In this document: in pieces, positions 35,553 through 44,232 of the stretch
Layout of the letters: each line of letters begins with the position of its first letter
Numbering within the stretch: the stretch's first letter is position 1
Source: Mycolicibacterium moriokaense
GTDB lineage: Bacteria > Actinomycetota > Actinomycetes > Mycobacteriales > Mycobacteriaceae
Assembly (NCBI RefSeq): GCF_010726085.1
Contig: NZ_AP022560.1
Location: 4,774,001-4,838,000, forward strand
Length of the DNA stretch: 64,000 nucleotides
Direction of reading: 5' to 3'
Translations under genes and position numbers: made by a program
Notes under the pieces: model-generated
The model's database searches: none
What the model saw: only the letters and a program-made list of their open reading frames with translations
Told to the model about the DNA's origin: nothing

Positions 35553-36035
35553 ATGGACGACCTGAAGCATCTCCTGCATGCCGTTGATGTCTCGAAACGA
35601 TCTGTCCGCGAGGGTAATCATCCATTCGGGTCCGTCCTCGTCGACAGCGAGGACAACGTTTTACTGGAGCAGACCAACATCGAAGTGACCGAATCCGACT
35701 GCACCGGTCACGCGGAAACCGCGTTGATGCGGCAGGCGTCAAAGAAATTCGACAAGGAATTTCTTGCCACATGCACGCTCTACACCACGGCGGAGCCCTG
35801 CTCGATGTGCGCGGGGGCGATGTACTGGGCCAATGTCAGACGTCTTGTCTACGGCATCACGGAAAAGCAACTGCTCGCCGAAACCGGCGACGATCCCAGG
35901 AATCCCACACTGAGCCTTGACTGCCGACAGGTTTTCGGCGCCGGGCAAAAGCAGATCGAGGTGATTGGGCCGATCCCGGAGGTCGCGGACGCCGTGCTGG
36001 AGCCACATAAGAACTACTGGACTCAGAAGAGCTGA
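35553..36035 (+). CDS. Nucleoside/guanine deaminase-like zinc enzyme
   Basis: A 160-residue member of the cytidine/deoxycytidylate deaminase fold. The zinc site is complete: HAETALM with the His ligand and catalytic Glu, and EPCSMCAGAMYWANV with the two Cys ligands. Lengths and the NHPFGSVLVD start resemble guanine deaminases and TadA-like small-molecule deaminases. It hydrolytically removes an amino group from a purine or pyrimidine base. Operon with the MFS gene; ATG 35553 has AAAGGAG upstream. It converges on the mmpL gene with 5 bases between. Confidence 0.82.
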   Translation: MDDLKHLLHAVDVSKRSVREGNHPFGSVLVDSEDNVLLEQTNIEVTESDCTGHAETALMRQASKKFDKEFLATCTLYTTAEPCSMCAGAMYWANVRRLVYGITEKQLLAETGDDPRNPTLSLDCRQVFGAGQKQIEVIGPIPEVADAVLEPHKNYWTQKS

Positions 36036-36040
36036 CGCAT

Positions 36041-38938
36041 CTAGACGCGCCCGAGTTCGTCGTCCTCCCATAGGAGTAGCTGCCGCACTGCCGGACGGGG
36101 TCCGTAGGGACGCAGCATCGTGCTCGACGGACGGGGCCGCACGCGCAGCGGCCACCAGAACCAGCGTCCGAGCAGCACGGCGATCGACGGCGTCATGAAT
36201 GCGCGCACCACCAGCGTGTCGAAGATCAGACCTAGCGCGATGGTCGTGCCGATCTGGCCGAGCACGGTCAGGTCGCTGTAGACGAACGACGCCATGGTGA
36301 CGGCGAACACCAATCCCGCCGCGGTGACGACTCCGCCAGTACCCGCCATCGCCCGGATGATGCCGGTGTTCAGGCCGGCGCCGATCTCCTCTTTGAAGCG
36401 GGATATCAACAGCAGGTTGTAGTCCGAACCCACTGCGAGCAGCAGGATGATGGCAAGCGGGATGATCACCCAATACAACTGGATGCCAAGGATGTGCTGC
36501 CACACCAAGATCGACAGACCAAGCGAGGCGCCGAGCGACAGCACCACCGTGCCGACGATGACGACCGCGGCCACCAGGCTGCGGGTGATGAACATCATGA
36601 TGAGCAGGATGAGGCTCAGCGCCGCGATGACGACGATGATCAAGTCGTACTTCGCGCCCTCCTGGATGTCCTTGAACGTCGCCGCCGTGCCGCCGATGTA
36701 GATGTGGGATCCCGCCAACGGCGTCCCCTTGACGGCTTCCTCAGCCGAGTGGCGAATCGCGTCGATATGCGAGATGCCCTGCGGGGTAGCGGGATCGACG
36801 TCGTGAGTGATGATCATCCGGGCGGCTTTGCCGTCGGGCGACAGAAACAGCTTCAACCCGCGTTGGAACTCGGCGTTGTCGAACACCTCCGGCGGGACAT
36901 AGAACGAGTCGTCGGTCTTCGACGCGTCGAACGCCGCTCCCAGCGCGGTCGAGTTCTGCAATGCCGCCGCGTTCTGACTGTAGATTCCCGACAGGGTCGC
37001 GTAGTTCGTCATGACCAGATCGCGATTCGTCATCTGACTGGCGATCTGGGGTGGGATCAGTTCCAGCAGTCGCGGCTGAATCGCATCCAGCTTGTCCAGG
37101 CTCGTGGTGACGTTGGCCAGCTGGTCGGTCAACGCGTTGATCCCGTCCAGCGCGTCGAACAGCGATCGGAACGCCCAGCAGATCGGGATGTCGAAACAGT
37201 GTGGCTCCCAATAGAAATAGTTGCGCACGGGCCGAAACATGTCGTCGAAGTTGGCGATCTTGTCCCGCAGGTCTTGGGCCACGGCAACGGTTTGGTGAAA
37301 GGCCTCGACCTGTTCGTGCGTGGCGGCGTTCGCCTGCGACTGGAGGGTGGCCTGCTGCCGCAGAATGCCGATCGTCTTGTCGATCTCGTTGACCTGCTTG
37401 AGCAGATCGTTGGCCCGGTCCTGCTGATAACCGAGATTCTGGATCTGCCCGGCACTTTGGGCGCTGATCTGGAACGGAATCGACGTGTGATCCAGCGGTG
37501 TGCCCAAGGGGCGGGTGATCGATTGCACCTGGGCGATGCCGGACGTGTGGAAGACGGCCTTTGCCACGCGCTCCAACAGGATCATGTCGGTCGGATTGCG
37601 CAGATCATGATCGGCCTCAATCATCAGCAGTTCGGGGTTGAGCCGGGCCTTGGAGAAGTGCCGCTCAGCGGCGGCGTAGCCGACACTGGACGAGGCACGG
37701 TCGGGCAGATAGTCGCCGACGTCGAAACTGGTCTTGTAGCCGGGCAACGCCAAAAGGCCCACCGCGGCGACCGCCAGCGTCGCCACCAGAATCGGCCCTG
37801 GCCACCGAACGATCGCGGTGCCGATCCGGCGCCATCCCCTGGTGCGTGTTTTGCGCCTCGGATCCAGCAGGCCGAAACGGCCACCGATGATGATCACGGC
37901 CGGCGCCAGCGTGAGGGCTGCCAGCAGTGCCACCAGGACACCGATCGCGGCGGGAATCCCCAGGCTCTGAAAATAGGGCAACCGGGTGAAACTCAGGCAG
38001 AACACCGCGCCCGCGACGGTCAGACCCGACCCCAGGATGACGTGTGAGGTTCCGCTGTACATGTTGTAGTACGAGGTCTCACGGTCGAGCCCGTTGTTGC
38101 GGTCCTCGTGGTAGCGACCCAGCAGGAAGATTGCGTAGTCGGTGCCTGCCGCGATGACCAGCAGGGTGAGGATGTTCGTAGAATAAGTCGACAGACCGAT
38201 GACTCCGGAATGGCCCAGGAAAGCGACAATGCCACGGGCGGAGGACATTTCGATGAGGACGGTGATGAGCACCAGGATCATCGTCACCACAGAGCGGTAG
38301 ACGAACAATAACATCACCGCGATCACGCCAATCGTCAACACGGTGACTTTCGTGGTGCCTTCGTTGCCGACCTCGAATTGGTCGGCAATTTGCGGCGCCG
38401 GGCCTGCGACATAGGCTTTGACGCCGGGCGGTGGCGGCGTGTTCTTCACGATGTCGCGCAGCGCGTCAACGGATTCGATCGACTGCGCTGAGCCCTGATC
38501 CCCCATGAGGAAGACCTGAACGTAGGCCGCCTTGCCGTCGGCGCTCTGCGAGCCGGCCGCCGTCAGCGGATCACCCCAGAAGTCCTGGACATGCTGAACG
38601 TGCTTCTGGTCCTGTTCGATGCGCTGAACCAGCGTGTCGTAAAACTGGTGGGCGTCCGCCCCGAGAGGTTCGTCGCCTTCCAGCACGATCATCGCCGCGC
38701 TGTCGGAGTCGAACTCCTGAAAATCCGCGCCAATCCTCTTGAACGCCTTCAGCGACGGCGAGTCAGGTGAGCTCAGCGCCACGTTCTGGGCTTCGCCGAC
38801 AACTTCCAATTGCGGGACCAAGGAGTTGGTGAGTCCCGCGACCACCAGCCAGAACAAGACGATCGGCACCACGAGCCACCGAATCCACTTCGCGACGCGG
38901 TGGGTGAAAGTCGTGCGCGTTTCCAGGTGGTTTGTCAT
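36041..38938 (-). CDS. mmpL: MmpL family RND transporter (partner of MmpS)
   Basis: A 965-residue MmpL4/MmpL5-type exporter. N-terminal TM LVVPIVLFWLVVAGLTNSLV, first TM block with [19 protein letters not shown], central periplasmic region with the Cys pair EPHCFDIPICWAF and Gln-rich helical hairpins, and second TM block with [14 protein letters not shown] carrying the proton-relay Asp/Tyr. The start ATG 38938 overlaps the MmpS stop by 4 bases, a classic translational coupling. MmpS-MmpL pairs export siderophores or glycolipids through the inner membrane. It closely resembles the MmpL at 8812-11667. A TetR upstream and a dyad over the promoter indicate inducible control. Confidence 0.93.
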   Translation of the reverse strand: MTNHLETRTTFTHRVAKWIRWLVVPIVLFWLVVAGLTNSLVPQLEVVGEAQNVALSSPDSPSLKAFKRIGADFQEFDSDSAAMIVLEGDEPLGADAHQFYDTLVQRIEQDQKHVQHVQDFWGDPLTAAGSQSADGKAAYVQVFLMGDQGSAQSIESVDALRDIVKNTPPPPGVKAYVAGPAPQIADQFEVGNEGTTKVTVLTIGVIAVMLLFVYRSVVTMILVLITVLIEMSSARGIVAFLGHSGVIGLSTYSTNILTLLVIAAGTDYAIFLLGRYHEDRNNGLDRETSYYNMYSGTSHVILGSGLTVAGAVFCLSFTRLPYFQSLGIPAAIGVLVALLAALTLAPAVIIIGGRFGLLDPRRKTRTRGWRRIGTAIVRWPGPILVATLAVAAVGLLALPGYKTSFDVGDYLPDRASSSVGYAAAERHFSKARLNPELLMIEADHDLRNPTDMILLERVAKAVFHTSGIAQVQSITRPLGTPLDHTSIPFQISAQSAGQIQNLGYQQDRANDLLKQVNEIDKTIGILRQQATLQSQANAATHEQVEAFHQTVAVAQDLRDKIANFDDMFRPVRNYFYWEPHCFDIPICWAFRSLFDALDGINALTDQLANVTTSLDKLDAIQPRLLELIPPQIASQMTNRDLVMTNYATLSGIYSQNAAALQNSTALGAAFDASKTDDSFYVPPEVFDNAEFQRGLKLFLSPDGKAARMIITHDVDPATPQGISHIDAIRHSAEEAVKGTPLAGSHIYIGGTAATFKDIQEGAKYDLIIVVIAALSLILLIMMFITRSLVAAVVIVGTVVLSLGASLGLSILVWQHILGIQLYWVIIPLAIILLLAVGSDYNLLLISRFKEEIGAGLNTGIIRAMAGTGGVVTAAGLVFAVTMASFVYSDLTVLGQIGTTIALGLIFDTLVVRAFMTPSIAVLLGRWFWWPLRVRPRPSSTMLRPYGPRPAVRQLLLWEDDELGRV

Positions 38939-39381
38939 CCCGACTTGTCCAGACAGAAGGTGTAGGCGTTCATGGTGTCGACCGTTCTCTCGTCCTTGAC
39001 CACGTCGTCGATGGTGATCCGGCAACCGAGGGAATCGCTGTTGCCCTGCGCCATCACGTTGACCAGCACCGCCGGCTGGGTCGTCGTGATGTCGTACCGC
39101 CACGGCAGAACGACGTTTTCGGCGCGCTGAGGTTGGGCATTGACATCGAGATAGTTGACCGTCGCCACGGTGCCCGGCGGGCCGAACACCTCGAGAACCA
39201 CGTGCTTGGGATTGAACGGCACGATCTCATCGGCAAGCCCAGCCCCGGTCGACGTGTCGTGGTTCGAGCCGAAGATTCCGTGCAGGCGGTACACCGCGAA
39301 ACCCGCCACGGCTACCACGACGACGGCGACGATCAGCATCCAGTTTCGACCAAGAAGGCGACCCACTGAAAACCGCTGCAC
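38935..39381 (-). CDS. mmpS: MmpS family accessory protein
   Basis: A 148-residue membrane-anchored protein. One N-terminal TM (WMLIVAVVVVAVAGFAVYRL, about 14-33) and a periplasmic beta-sandwich domain with KHVVLEVFGPPGTVATVNYL, VLPWRYDITTTQPAVLVNVM and a Cys pair in LGCRITIDD and TFCLDKSG. MmpS proteins assist the paired MmpL in export. GTG 39381 is preceded by AAAGG on the minus strand. The gene lies 144 bases after the TetR gene on the same strand and has its own promoter. Confidence 0.88.
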   Translation of the reverse strand: MQRFSVGRLLGRNWMLIVAVVVVAVAGFAVYRLHGIFGSNHDTSTGAGLADEIVPFNPKHVVLEVFGPPGTVATVNYLDVNAQPQRAENVVLPWRYDITTTQPAVLVNVMAQGNSDSLGCRITIDDVVKDERTVDTMNAYTFCLDKSG

Positions 39382-39426
39382 CCGTCAGCCTTTCGATACC
39401 CGCAAACCAGGGTCAGATCGTGAACA

Positions 39427-39463
39427 ACCCTATTTCAGTCAGGCGGTATGTCAACTTAGTTGA
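39427..39463 (-). promoter_or_regulatory. mmpS-mmpL promoter with TetR-type operator
   Basis: On the minus strand: -35 TTGACA (39454-39449), 16-base spacer, -10 TAGGGT (39432-39427). The dyad TCAAC-TTA-GTTGA (39451-39463) overlaps the -35. The half site TCAAC recurs twice directly repeated at 40144-40158, just upstream of the TetR gene. A simple repression circuit by the adjacent TetR is inferred. Confidence 0.6.
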
Positions 39464-39525
39464 GAGTACGGTACGGTACCGGACAGCACAAGGGAGTCTG
39501 CCCGCGGATCTGAGCCGCAACACAA

Positions 39526-40122
39526 CTAGCTGTTCAGGCGGGTGAGGCTCGGAATGATCACGTCGTCGACAAGCGATTGGACCGTGCGGCGAGTGGGCGG
39601 TCGCCCCGACCAGATGGACCGGAAGATGAGATAGCCCGGCATCACATCCCAGAGTTCCTCGCTGACCGCCGCTCCGTTGATCTCGCCCCGTTCGACGGCT
39701 TGCGCGAGGATCTGTTTGAACAAGGCTTTGCGTTGATGCAGGAATTCGTGCTGCATAACGTCGTTGAGCGCGGGATTGCGTGTCACTTCGACCATGACCA
39801 CCCGCATGCTGCTGGCGTGAGTGCGGGCCTGCTCGCAGATCACCTCCCCCAATTGCAGGAGGTCGCCGCGCAGGCAGCCGGTTTCTGGGGCTACCGCGAC
39901 CTGGCGCACGCCTTCGATGAATGCCGCCAACACCAGTTCGGCCTTCGTCGGCCAGCGTCGATACACCGTCGCTTTGCTGGCTCGCGCGGCCGCGGCGACG
40001 GCGTCCACCGTCAACCCGTCGTAACCCGACTCCTGCAGCAACCGCAAGGTCACCGCAAGGAGCTCGGCCTCGCGCGGGGACCACCGCGAGGACTCGGCAG
40101 GGCGAGCGGCACTGCGGGTCAT
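39526..40122 (-). CDS. TetR-family regulator upstream of mmpS-mmpL
   Basis: A 198-residue TetR with the HTH YDGLTVDAVAAAARASKATV then YRRWPTKAELVLAAF, the AcrR-like TetR_C_11/16 type with a ligand domain starting around residue 85. The basic start RSAARPAESSRWSPREAELL precedes the DNA-binding domain. It lies immediately upstream of, and co-oriented with, mmpS-mmpL. Candidate operators occur both before its own start and over the mmpS promoter. The ligand may be the exported lipid or a drug. Confidence 0.85.
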   Translation of the reverse strand: MTRSAARPAESSRWSPREAELLAVTLRLLQESGYDGLTVDAVAAAARASKATVYRRWPTKAELVLAAFIEGVRQVAVAPETGCLRGDLLQLGEVICEQARTHASSMRVVMVEVTRNPALNDVMQHEFLHQRKALFKQILAQAVERGEINGAAVSEELWDVMPGYLIFRSIWSGRPPTRRTVQSLVDDVIIPSLTRLNS

Positions 40123-40245
40123 CGCACCACCCTAAATCGGTTCAACTCATGTCAACCCCATTACCAGCGCGACTCGGTCAGTCGTTCACATATGAGATTC
40201 CTACGAGCTCCCGCCGGCCCGCTGTGAGGCGGACAGAATGGTCAC

Positions 40246-40985
40246 GTGACGTCTGCGCCTGTCGGAAACCGCGGGCCCCGTCGCGCCGTCCTAGGTCAAC
40301 TGCCGCGGATGTACCGCGCCGACGGGTCCGCGATTCGTGTGCTGCTCGTCGACGATGAACGCGCACTGACGAACCTGGTGCGGATGGCCCTGCAGTACGA
40401 AGGGTGGGAGATCGAGGTCGCCCATGCTGCCGATCACCGCGCTCAGCACCGTGGCCATCGTGCGGTTCGCCCTGCGTCCGCTGCGCCGGGCGTCCGCGAC
40501 GGCAGCCGAGGTGGCGGCCCGAGAAGACCCGCGTCGACCTCACCGACGTGGTGACCGACGCCGTCAACGACGCGAGGGCGGCCGCACCGACGCATCGCTG
40601 GCTGACCGAAGCGCCCGACCGCGCGGTGTGGGTCAGCGGCGACCAAGCGCGGCTGCATCAGATGCTGGCGGTGTTCCTGTCCAATGCGCGGGTGCTTACC
40701 CCGGAGGGCGCGACGGTGACGACCTCGGTGTCAACGTCATCGGCGACGTCGCGGCCTACGTCGAGGTGTCGGTGTCCGACGACGGTCCGGGTATCGACGC
40801 TGCGCTGCTGCCGCACTTGTTCGAACGGTTCGTGCGTGCCGACAAGTCGCGATCGCGTGACGCGGGCAGTTTCGGATTGGACCTCTCGATCGCCGCGTCG
40901 ATCGCCGAGACACACGGCGGAACCGTGCAGACCCAATCCGATTCTCGCAGAACCACTTTCAGCTTTCATCTACCGGTGGCTGCGA
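40246..40985 (+). pseudogene. Two-component system remnant (response regulator start + histidine kinase pieces)
   Basis: Four fragments of one former regulator-kinase pair lie in order but in changing frames. First a receiver start (IRVLLVDDERALTNLVRMAL, about 40333-40422) that breaks off before the phosphorylated Asp. Then, in another frame from 40424, the last TM helix and HAMP region of a kinase (VAIVRFALRPLRRASATAAE). Then, in a third stretch from about 40525, the post-H-box region (RVDLTDVVTDAVNDARAAAP then QARLHQMLAVFLSNA). Finally, from about 40732, the ATPase domain (VSVSDDGPGIDAALLPHLFE, GLDLSIAASIAETHGG). The H-box His, most of the receiver and the sensor are missing. It is clearly non-functional as a signalling system. 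Confidence 0.8.
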
Positions 40986-40993
40986 GGCGTCGG

Positions 40994-41332
40994 TCAGACA
41001 TAGAGACGCAGAAAGCCCAGCGGTCCGGTGAGACACGGCTCGTTGTAGCCGCCCCAACCCGCGAACGGCACGGGTGGTGGCGGCGGAGGTGGAGGCGGAC
41101 CAGCGAAGCCAATACCGCCCCACGGTCCACCCGGCCCGCCGGGACCCACTGGCGGTGGAGGTCCGCCCGGCCCGCCTGGCCCACCCGGACCGACGGGACC
41201 GATCCAGGGCTGTTGTGCCCATTCGGTACCGGGCACCGGCGGGGCGGCATCGGCCACCGCACCCCCGAACGCGGCGAGACCCAATGCGGCGACGGCGACC
41301 GATGTCACCGCGACTCTCTTCATGTTCTTCAT
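40994..41332 (-). CDS. Secreted Gly/Pro-rich small protein
   Basis: A 112-residue protein with a clean Sec signal peptide (KNMKRVAVTSVAVAALGLAA, cleavage after VADA or DAA near residue 29). The mature part is dominated by GPGGPGGPGG and poly-Pro tracts, ending in PFAGWGGYNEPCLTGPLGF. ATG 41332 is chosen: GGAG stands just upstream, and the longer frame adds residues that would hide the signal peptide. Such short Gly/Pro-rich secreted proteins are common in mycobacteria; role unknown. Its 3' end abuts the decayed kinase. Confidence 0.72.
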   Translation of the reverse strand: MKNMKRVAVTSVAVAALGLAAFGGAVADAAPPVPGTEWAQQPWIGPVGPGGPGGPGGPPPPVGPGGPGGPWGGIGFAGPPPPPPPPPVPFAGWGGYNEPCLTGPLGFLRLYV

Positions 41333-41534
41333 GCCATACTCCTGCCTGGAGGCAACTGAACAGGTTGACTCTGGCCCTGTGTCGACAGGATCCAAAGTCA
41401 TTGCAGGACAACGACAGCGGCTGTGGCGGTTCGCGTCCAGACTCGAGCTTAGGGGCCCGAAGCTGTGAATAAGCTGTCTAGAAGTTATGAAGAATGGCGC
41501 GACGAGGTCCCGCGGCCCCGTCAGGAGCAGCGAT

Positions 41535-42389
41535 TCATTTCGAGCGGCCGAACCTGATGAATCGCCACAGATAGGTGGGCAGGCGCCGCACGGGAACGCT
41601 TCGCGGCCAGTCCTTCGCGCGGAAGTAGGCGTCGGATCCGCCGTCGACGAATATCACACTGCCGCAGAGAAAATCGGCAGAGTCCGAGAGCATGAAGAGC
41701 ATCCAGTCGGCGAGATGGGCGGGGTCACCGAACCCGCCGACGGGCACGGGGAAGGCGTTGACGGCCCTGGCTTGACTTGGTGTCGCGAGCTGCTTCTCCA
41801 GCAGGGGCGTCATGATGGCGCCCGGTGCGAGCGCGTTGAGGCGGATACCTTCGCCCGCCCAGGGACGGGTGACGGCGGTGCTACGCACCCAGTGCGATAC
41901 CGCGATCTTGGATGCGGCGTAGGCAAGCGTCGGCGCCAAGGGGCCGCGAAACCGTAATGAACGCAAGGCCTTATCGGCATCGTCGGCCAGCAGCGCGCGT
42001 ATCGTACGCCGCGGCACCAACGGGCTCGTCGTCGTCGAATTGCTCCCGATCACGACCACCTTGGCGCGTCCGGTGGCGGCCAGGGCCGGGCGCCATGCCT
42101 CCAACAACGTCACCGCGCCGAAGTAGTTGACCGCAAAGATGCGCCGCGGACTGTCCGGTCCGGACGTGGGCCCGATACCCGCCGCCAGGACGGCCCCGTC
42201 GAGTCGGTGGTCCGCCGCCGACAATACGGCGTCGGCCGCCGCCTGCCGACCGTCAGCTGTCGACAGGTCGGCCACGACGTCGGCTTCCTTGACATCGACA
42301 CGGATCACCGTGTGACCGGCAGCCCTGAGCTTCTCGGCCGCCTGACGTCCCATCCCCGACGCCGATCCGGTGACCGCGTACACGCCCAT
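41535..42389 (-). CDS. Short-chain dehydrogenase/reductase
   Basis: A 284-residue SDR: cofactor motif YAVTGSASGMGRQAA, DVKEADVVADL, the NAG-equivalent VLAAGIGPTSG, catalytic Ser in VVIGSNSTTTSPL and YAASKIAVSHW. An insertion after the catalytic Ser (PRRTIRALLADDADKALRSL) matches the family with a short flexible lid, as in 3-alpha-hydroxysteroid dehydrogenase/carbonyl reductase. It is the last gene of the minus-strand operon coming from 47.4 kb, 89 bases after the DUF3556 gene. Steroid or xenobiotic alcohol is a plausible substrate. Confidence 0.8.
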   Translation of the reverse strand: MGVYAVTGSASGMGRQAAEKLRAAGHTVIRVDVKEADVVADLSTADGRQAAADAVLSAADHRLDGAVLAAGIGPTSGPDSPRRIFAVNYFGAVTLLEAWRPALAATGRAKVVVIGSNSTTTSPLVPRRTIRALLADDADKALRSLRFRGPLAPTLAYAASKIAVSHWVRSTAVTRPWAGEGIRLNALAPGAIMTPLLEKQLATPSQARAVNAFPVPVGGFGDPAHLADWMLFMLSDSADFLCGSVIFVDGGSDAYFRAKDWPRSVPVRRLPTYLWRFIRFGRSK

Positions 42390-42478
42390 TCCACTTGTCC
42401 CCTAGCGTCGCCGTTTGGCCCGCTGCGCGCGTGCCAGCGTCGACCGGAAGCGTAACGGCAGTGCTCGCTTCGCCGGCG

Positions 42479-44227
42479 TCACCCCTGGGCCTGCGCGCGC
42501 CCCCCGGTCGGCGACATCACGGTGACCGGGACGTCGTCCTCCCAGGGCTGACGTACCACGAGATCGGCGACGTCGAAGGTACCCCGTTCGAACTCGCCGG
42601 TTGCGGCGTCGACGAGGCGGTACTGCTGGCGTTGCCGGTGGATGGGTTGGCCGTCGATGATGATGATCCGGACCTCGCCTGGCTCGAACTGGCAGCGCTT
42701 CTGCAAAGCCCGCACCAGGTTCTCGTTGTGCAGATGCCCGTCGCCGAAGCTCCAGCCGAGGGCGTAGGCGGCCACCATCTCACCCTCCACCACGGCGTAA
42801 TCATCCTCACGCCCCGGCGGCATGACGCGATTCAACAACGTCACCACCGCGCGACCATGGGCGTACATCGCCCGGAAGGCGAGGCCGCGGTGCATGCTGG
42901 TCTCGGCGTTCTCCGGGCCGACAAGTCGTTCGAGCTGTTTGTGCTGCAGCATTCCCAGACCGATCCGTTGGGCATGGATCTTGTTCGTCGCCGATTCGGT
43001 CAGGCACCACGTCGAGATGTCCCAGTTGCCCGCGTAATACCGCATGCCCGGGAGGAATGACACCGCGGGGGGATGCAGGTTACCGACCACGATTGCGGCC
43101 ACGATCACGGCCATCAGTGCCGCGACGATCCACGGATGCTCCAGGTCCCCAAGCCCGAGGCCGGCGTGGGCGACGAACAGCGATCCGATGCCAAAGATCA
43201 TGAAGACGTTCCATTCCAGCGGCACTCCGAGCGGGATCGCCGTCAGGATCACCAAGTGGAAGATCACCATCACGATCGCGGCGACCACGGTCACAGTGCC
43301 GCCCTGGGAGAAGAACAGCGCCAGCGGGACACCCATCTCGATGGCGGTGCCGCCGTGGGCGAGCAGTCGCGGAATGATGCTCGGCCGCACGTCATCCGGA
43401 TAGTGGCGATAGAGCGACTTACGCAACCACCGCGAGCGAATCAATGGGCTGTTACCCATCATGGTCGCCACGACGTAGGGAAAGTGTTTGTTCAGCTTCG
43501 ACGTCGCGGCGCCGATCCAGATGGCAACCATGACCAGCTTCGCCGCGACGATCATGTCCACGCCGGGGAGGAGGAACGTCACCGTCAGCGCGCCGTAAAC
43601 CTCACCGCGGCAGGCCAGGAAGATGAGCTTGTCGCGCAGGCTCACAACCGCGAGCAGCGTCAGGATGAGCACGATGTTCCAGATCGGCAGCAGACCGACC
43701 GTCGTGTTCAGCGCCGGAACCGGCCCGGTCCCATCGGAACACAGCGCGTAGACTGTCGCCACCAGCAGGCCCGCGTACAGCAGTACTTCGAACAACGTGC
43801 GGCGGTCACCGCCCGTGAACGGAATCCAACGGGACCATGGCGGCAACCGCAGGGTGCCGGCGCGGAGCCAATACAGCACCGACCCCATCGGTGGCTTGAT
43901 CTTTCCCGTCAGCGGGCCGAATCCGCAGCCCAGGCCCAGTACCTCGAACAGCAACGACCACAGCACGACCTTCTGGAAGACGATCGGCTCGCTCCACCAC
44001 CATCCGATGTTGCTCCAACCGTCGATCCCCTTGGTGGCCAGCGCAAAACAGGCCGCCCCGAGGACGAACAGCCCGATCTTCACCGCATAGACCACGTACA
44101 GGACGTCCGGGTTGCCCATGCCCCGCTCGGCGATGTGCCGGACGAGTGGCCTGAGCCGCTCGGATCGGCTACCCAGCCGCCACGACTCGTACTCGATCGA
44201 CGGTGAATCCGCTTTGAAGAATCCCAT
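42479..44227 (-). CDS. DUF3556 family transmembrane protein
   Basis: A 582-residue polytopic protein matching the actinobacterial DUF3556 family. About 9-11 hydrophobic helices lie in residues 40-410, with the conserved stretches VFQKVVLWSLLFEVLGLGCG, FGPLTGKIKPPMGSVLYWLR and GAATSKLNKHFPYVVATMMG. A soluble C-terminal domain (about 420-582) contains GDGHLHNENLVRALQKRCQF. HTTM/vitamin-K-carboxylase-like membrane proteins show a similar layout. It sits 5 bases after the epoxide hydrolase gene in the catabolic operon, but no function is known. Confidence 0.8.
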   Translation of the reverse strand: MGFFKADSPSIEYESWRLGSRSERLRPLVRHIAERGMGNPDVLYVVYAVKIGLFVLGAACFALATKGIDGWSNIGWWWSEPIVFQKVVLWSLLFEVLGLGCGFGPLTGKIKPPMGSVLYWLRAGTLRLPPWSRWIPFTGGDRRTLFEVLLYAGLLVATVYALCSDGTGPVPALNTTVGLLPIWNIVLILTLLAVVSLRDKLIFLACRGEVYGALTVTFLLPGVDMIVAAKLVMVAIWIGAATSKLNKHFPYVVATMMGNSPLIRSRWLRKSLYRHYPDDVRPSIIPRLLAHGGTAIEMGVPLALFFSQGGTVTVVAAIVMVIFHLVILTAIPLGVPLEWNVFMIFGIGSLFVAHAGLGLGDLEHPWIVAALMAVIVAAIVVGNLHPPAVSFLPGMRYYAGNWDISTWCLTESATNKIHAQRIGLGMLQHKQLERLVGPENAETSMHRGLAFRAMYAHGRAVVTLLNRVMPPGREDDYAVVEGEMVAAYALGWSFGDGHLHNENLVRALQKRCQFEPGEVRIIIIDGQPIHRQRQQYRLVDAATGEFERGTFDVADLVVRQPWEDDVPVTVMSPTGGRAQAQG

Positions 44228-44232
44228 CGCGC

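Noticed and set aside
40246..41003. Novel short response-regulator-like and kinase-like genes
   Set aside because: Each frame covers only part of a domain and lacks the phospho-Asp or H-box; decay of one locus explains all pieces.
41090..41210. GGCGGTGG/CCCGGACC-type repeats, possible regulatory array
   Set aside because: They encode Gly-Pro tracts of the secreted small protein on the minus strand.
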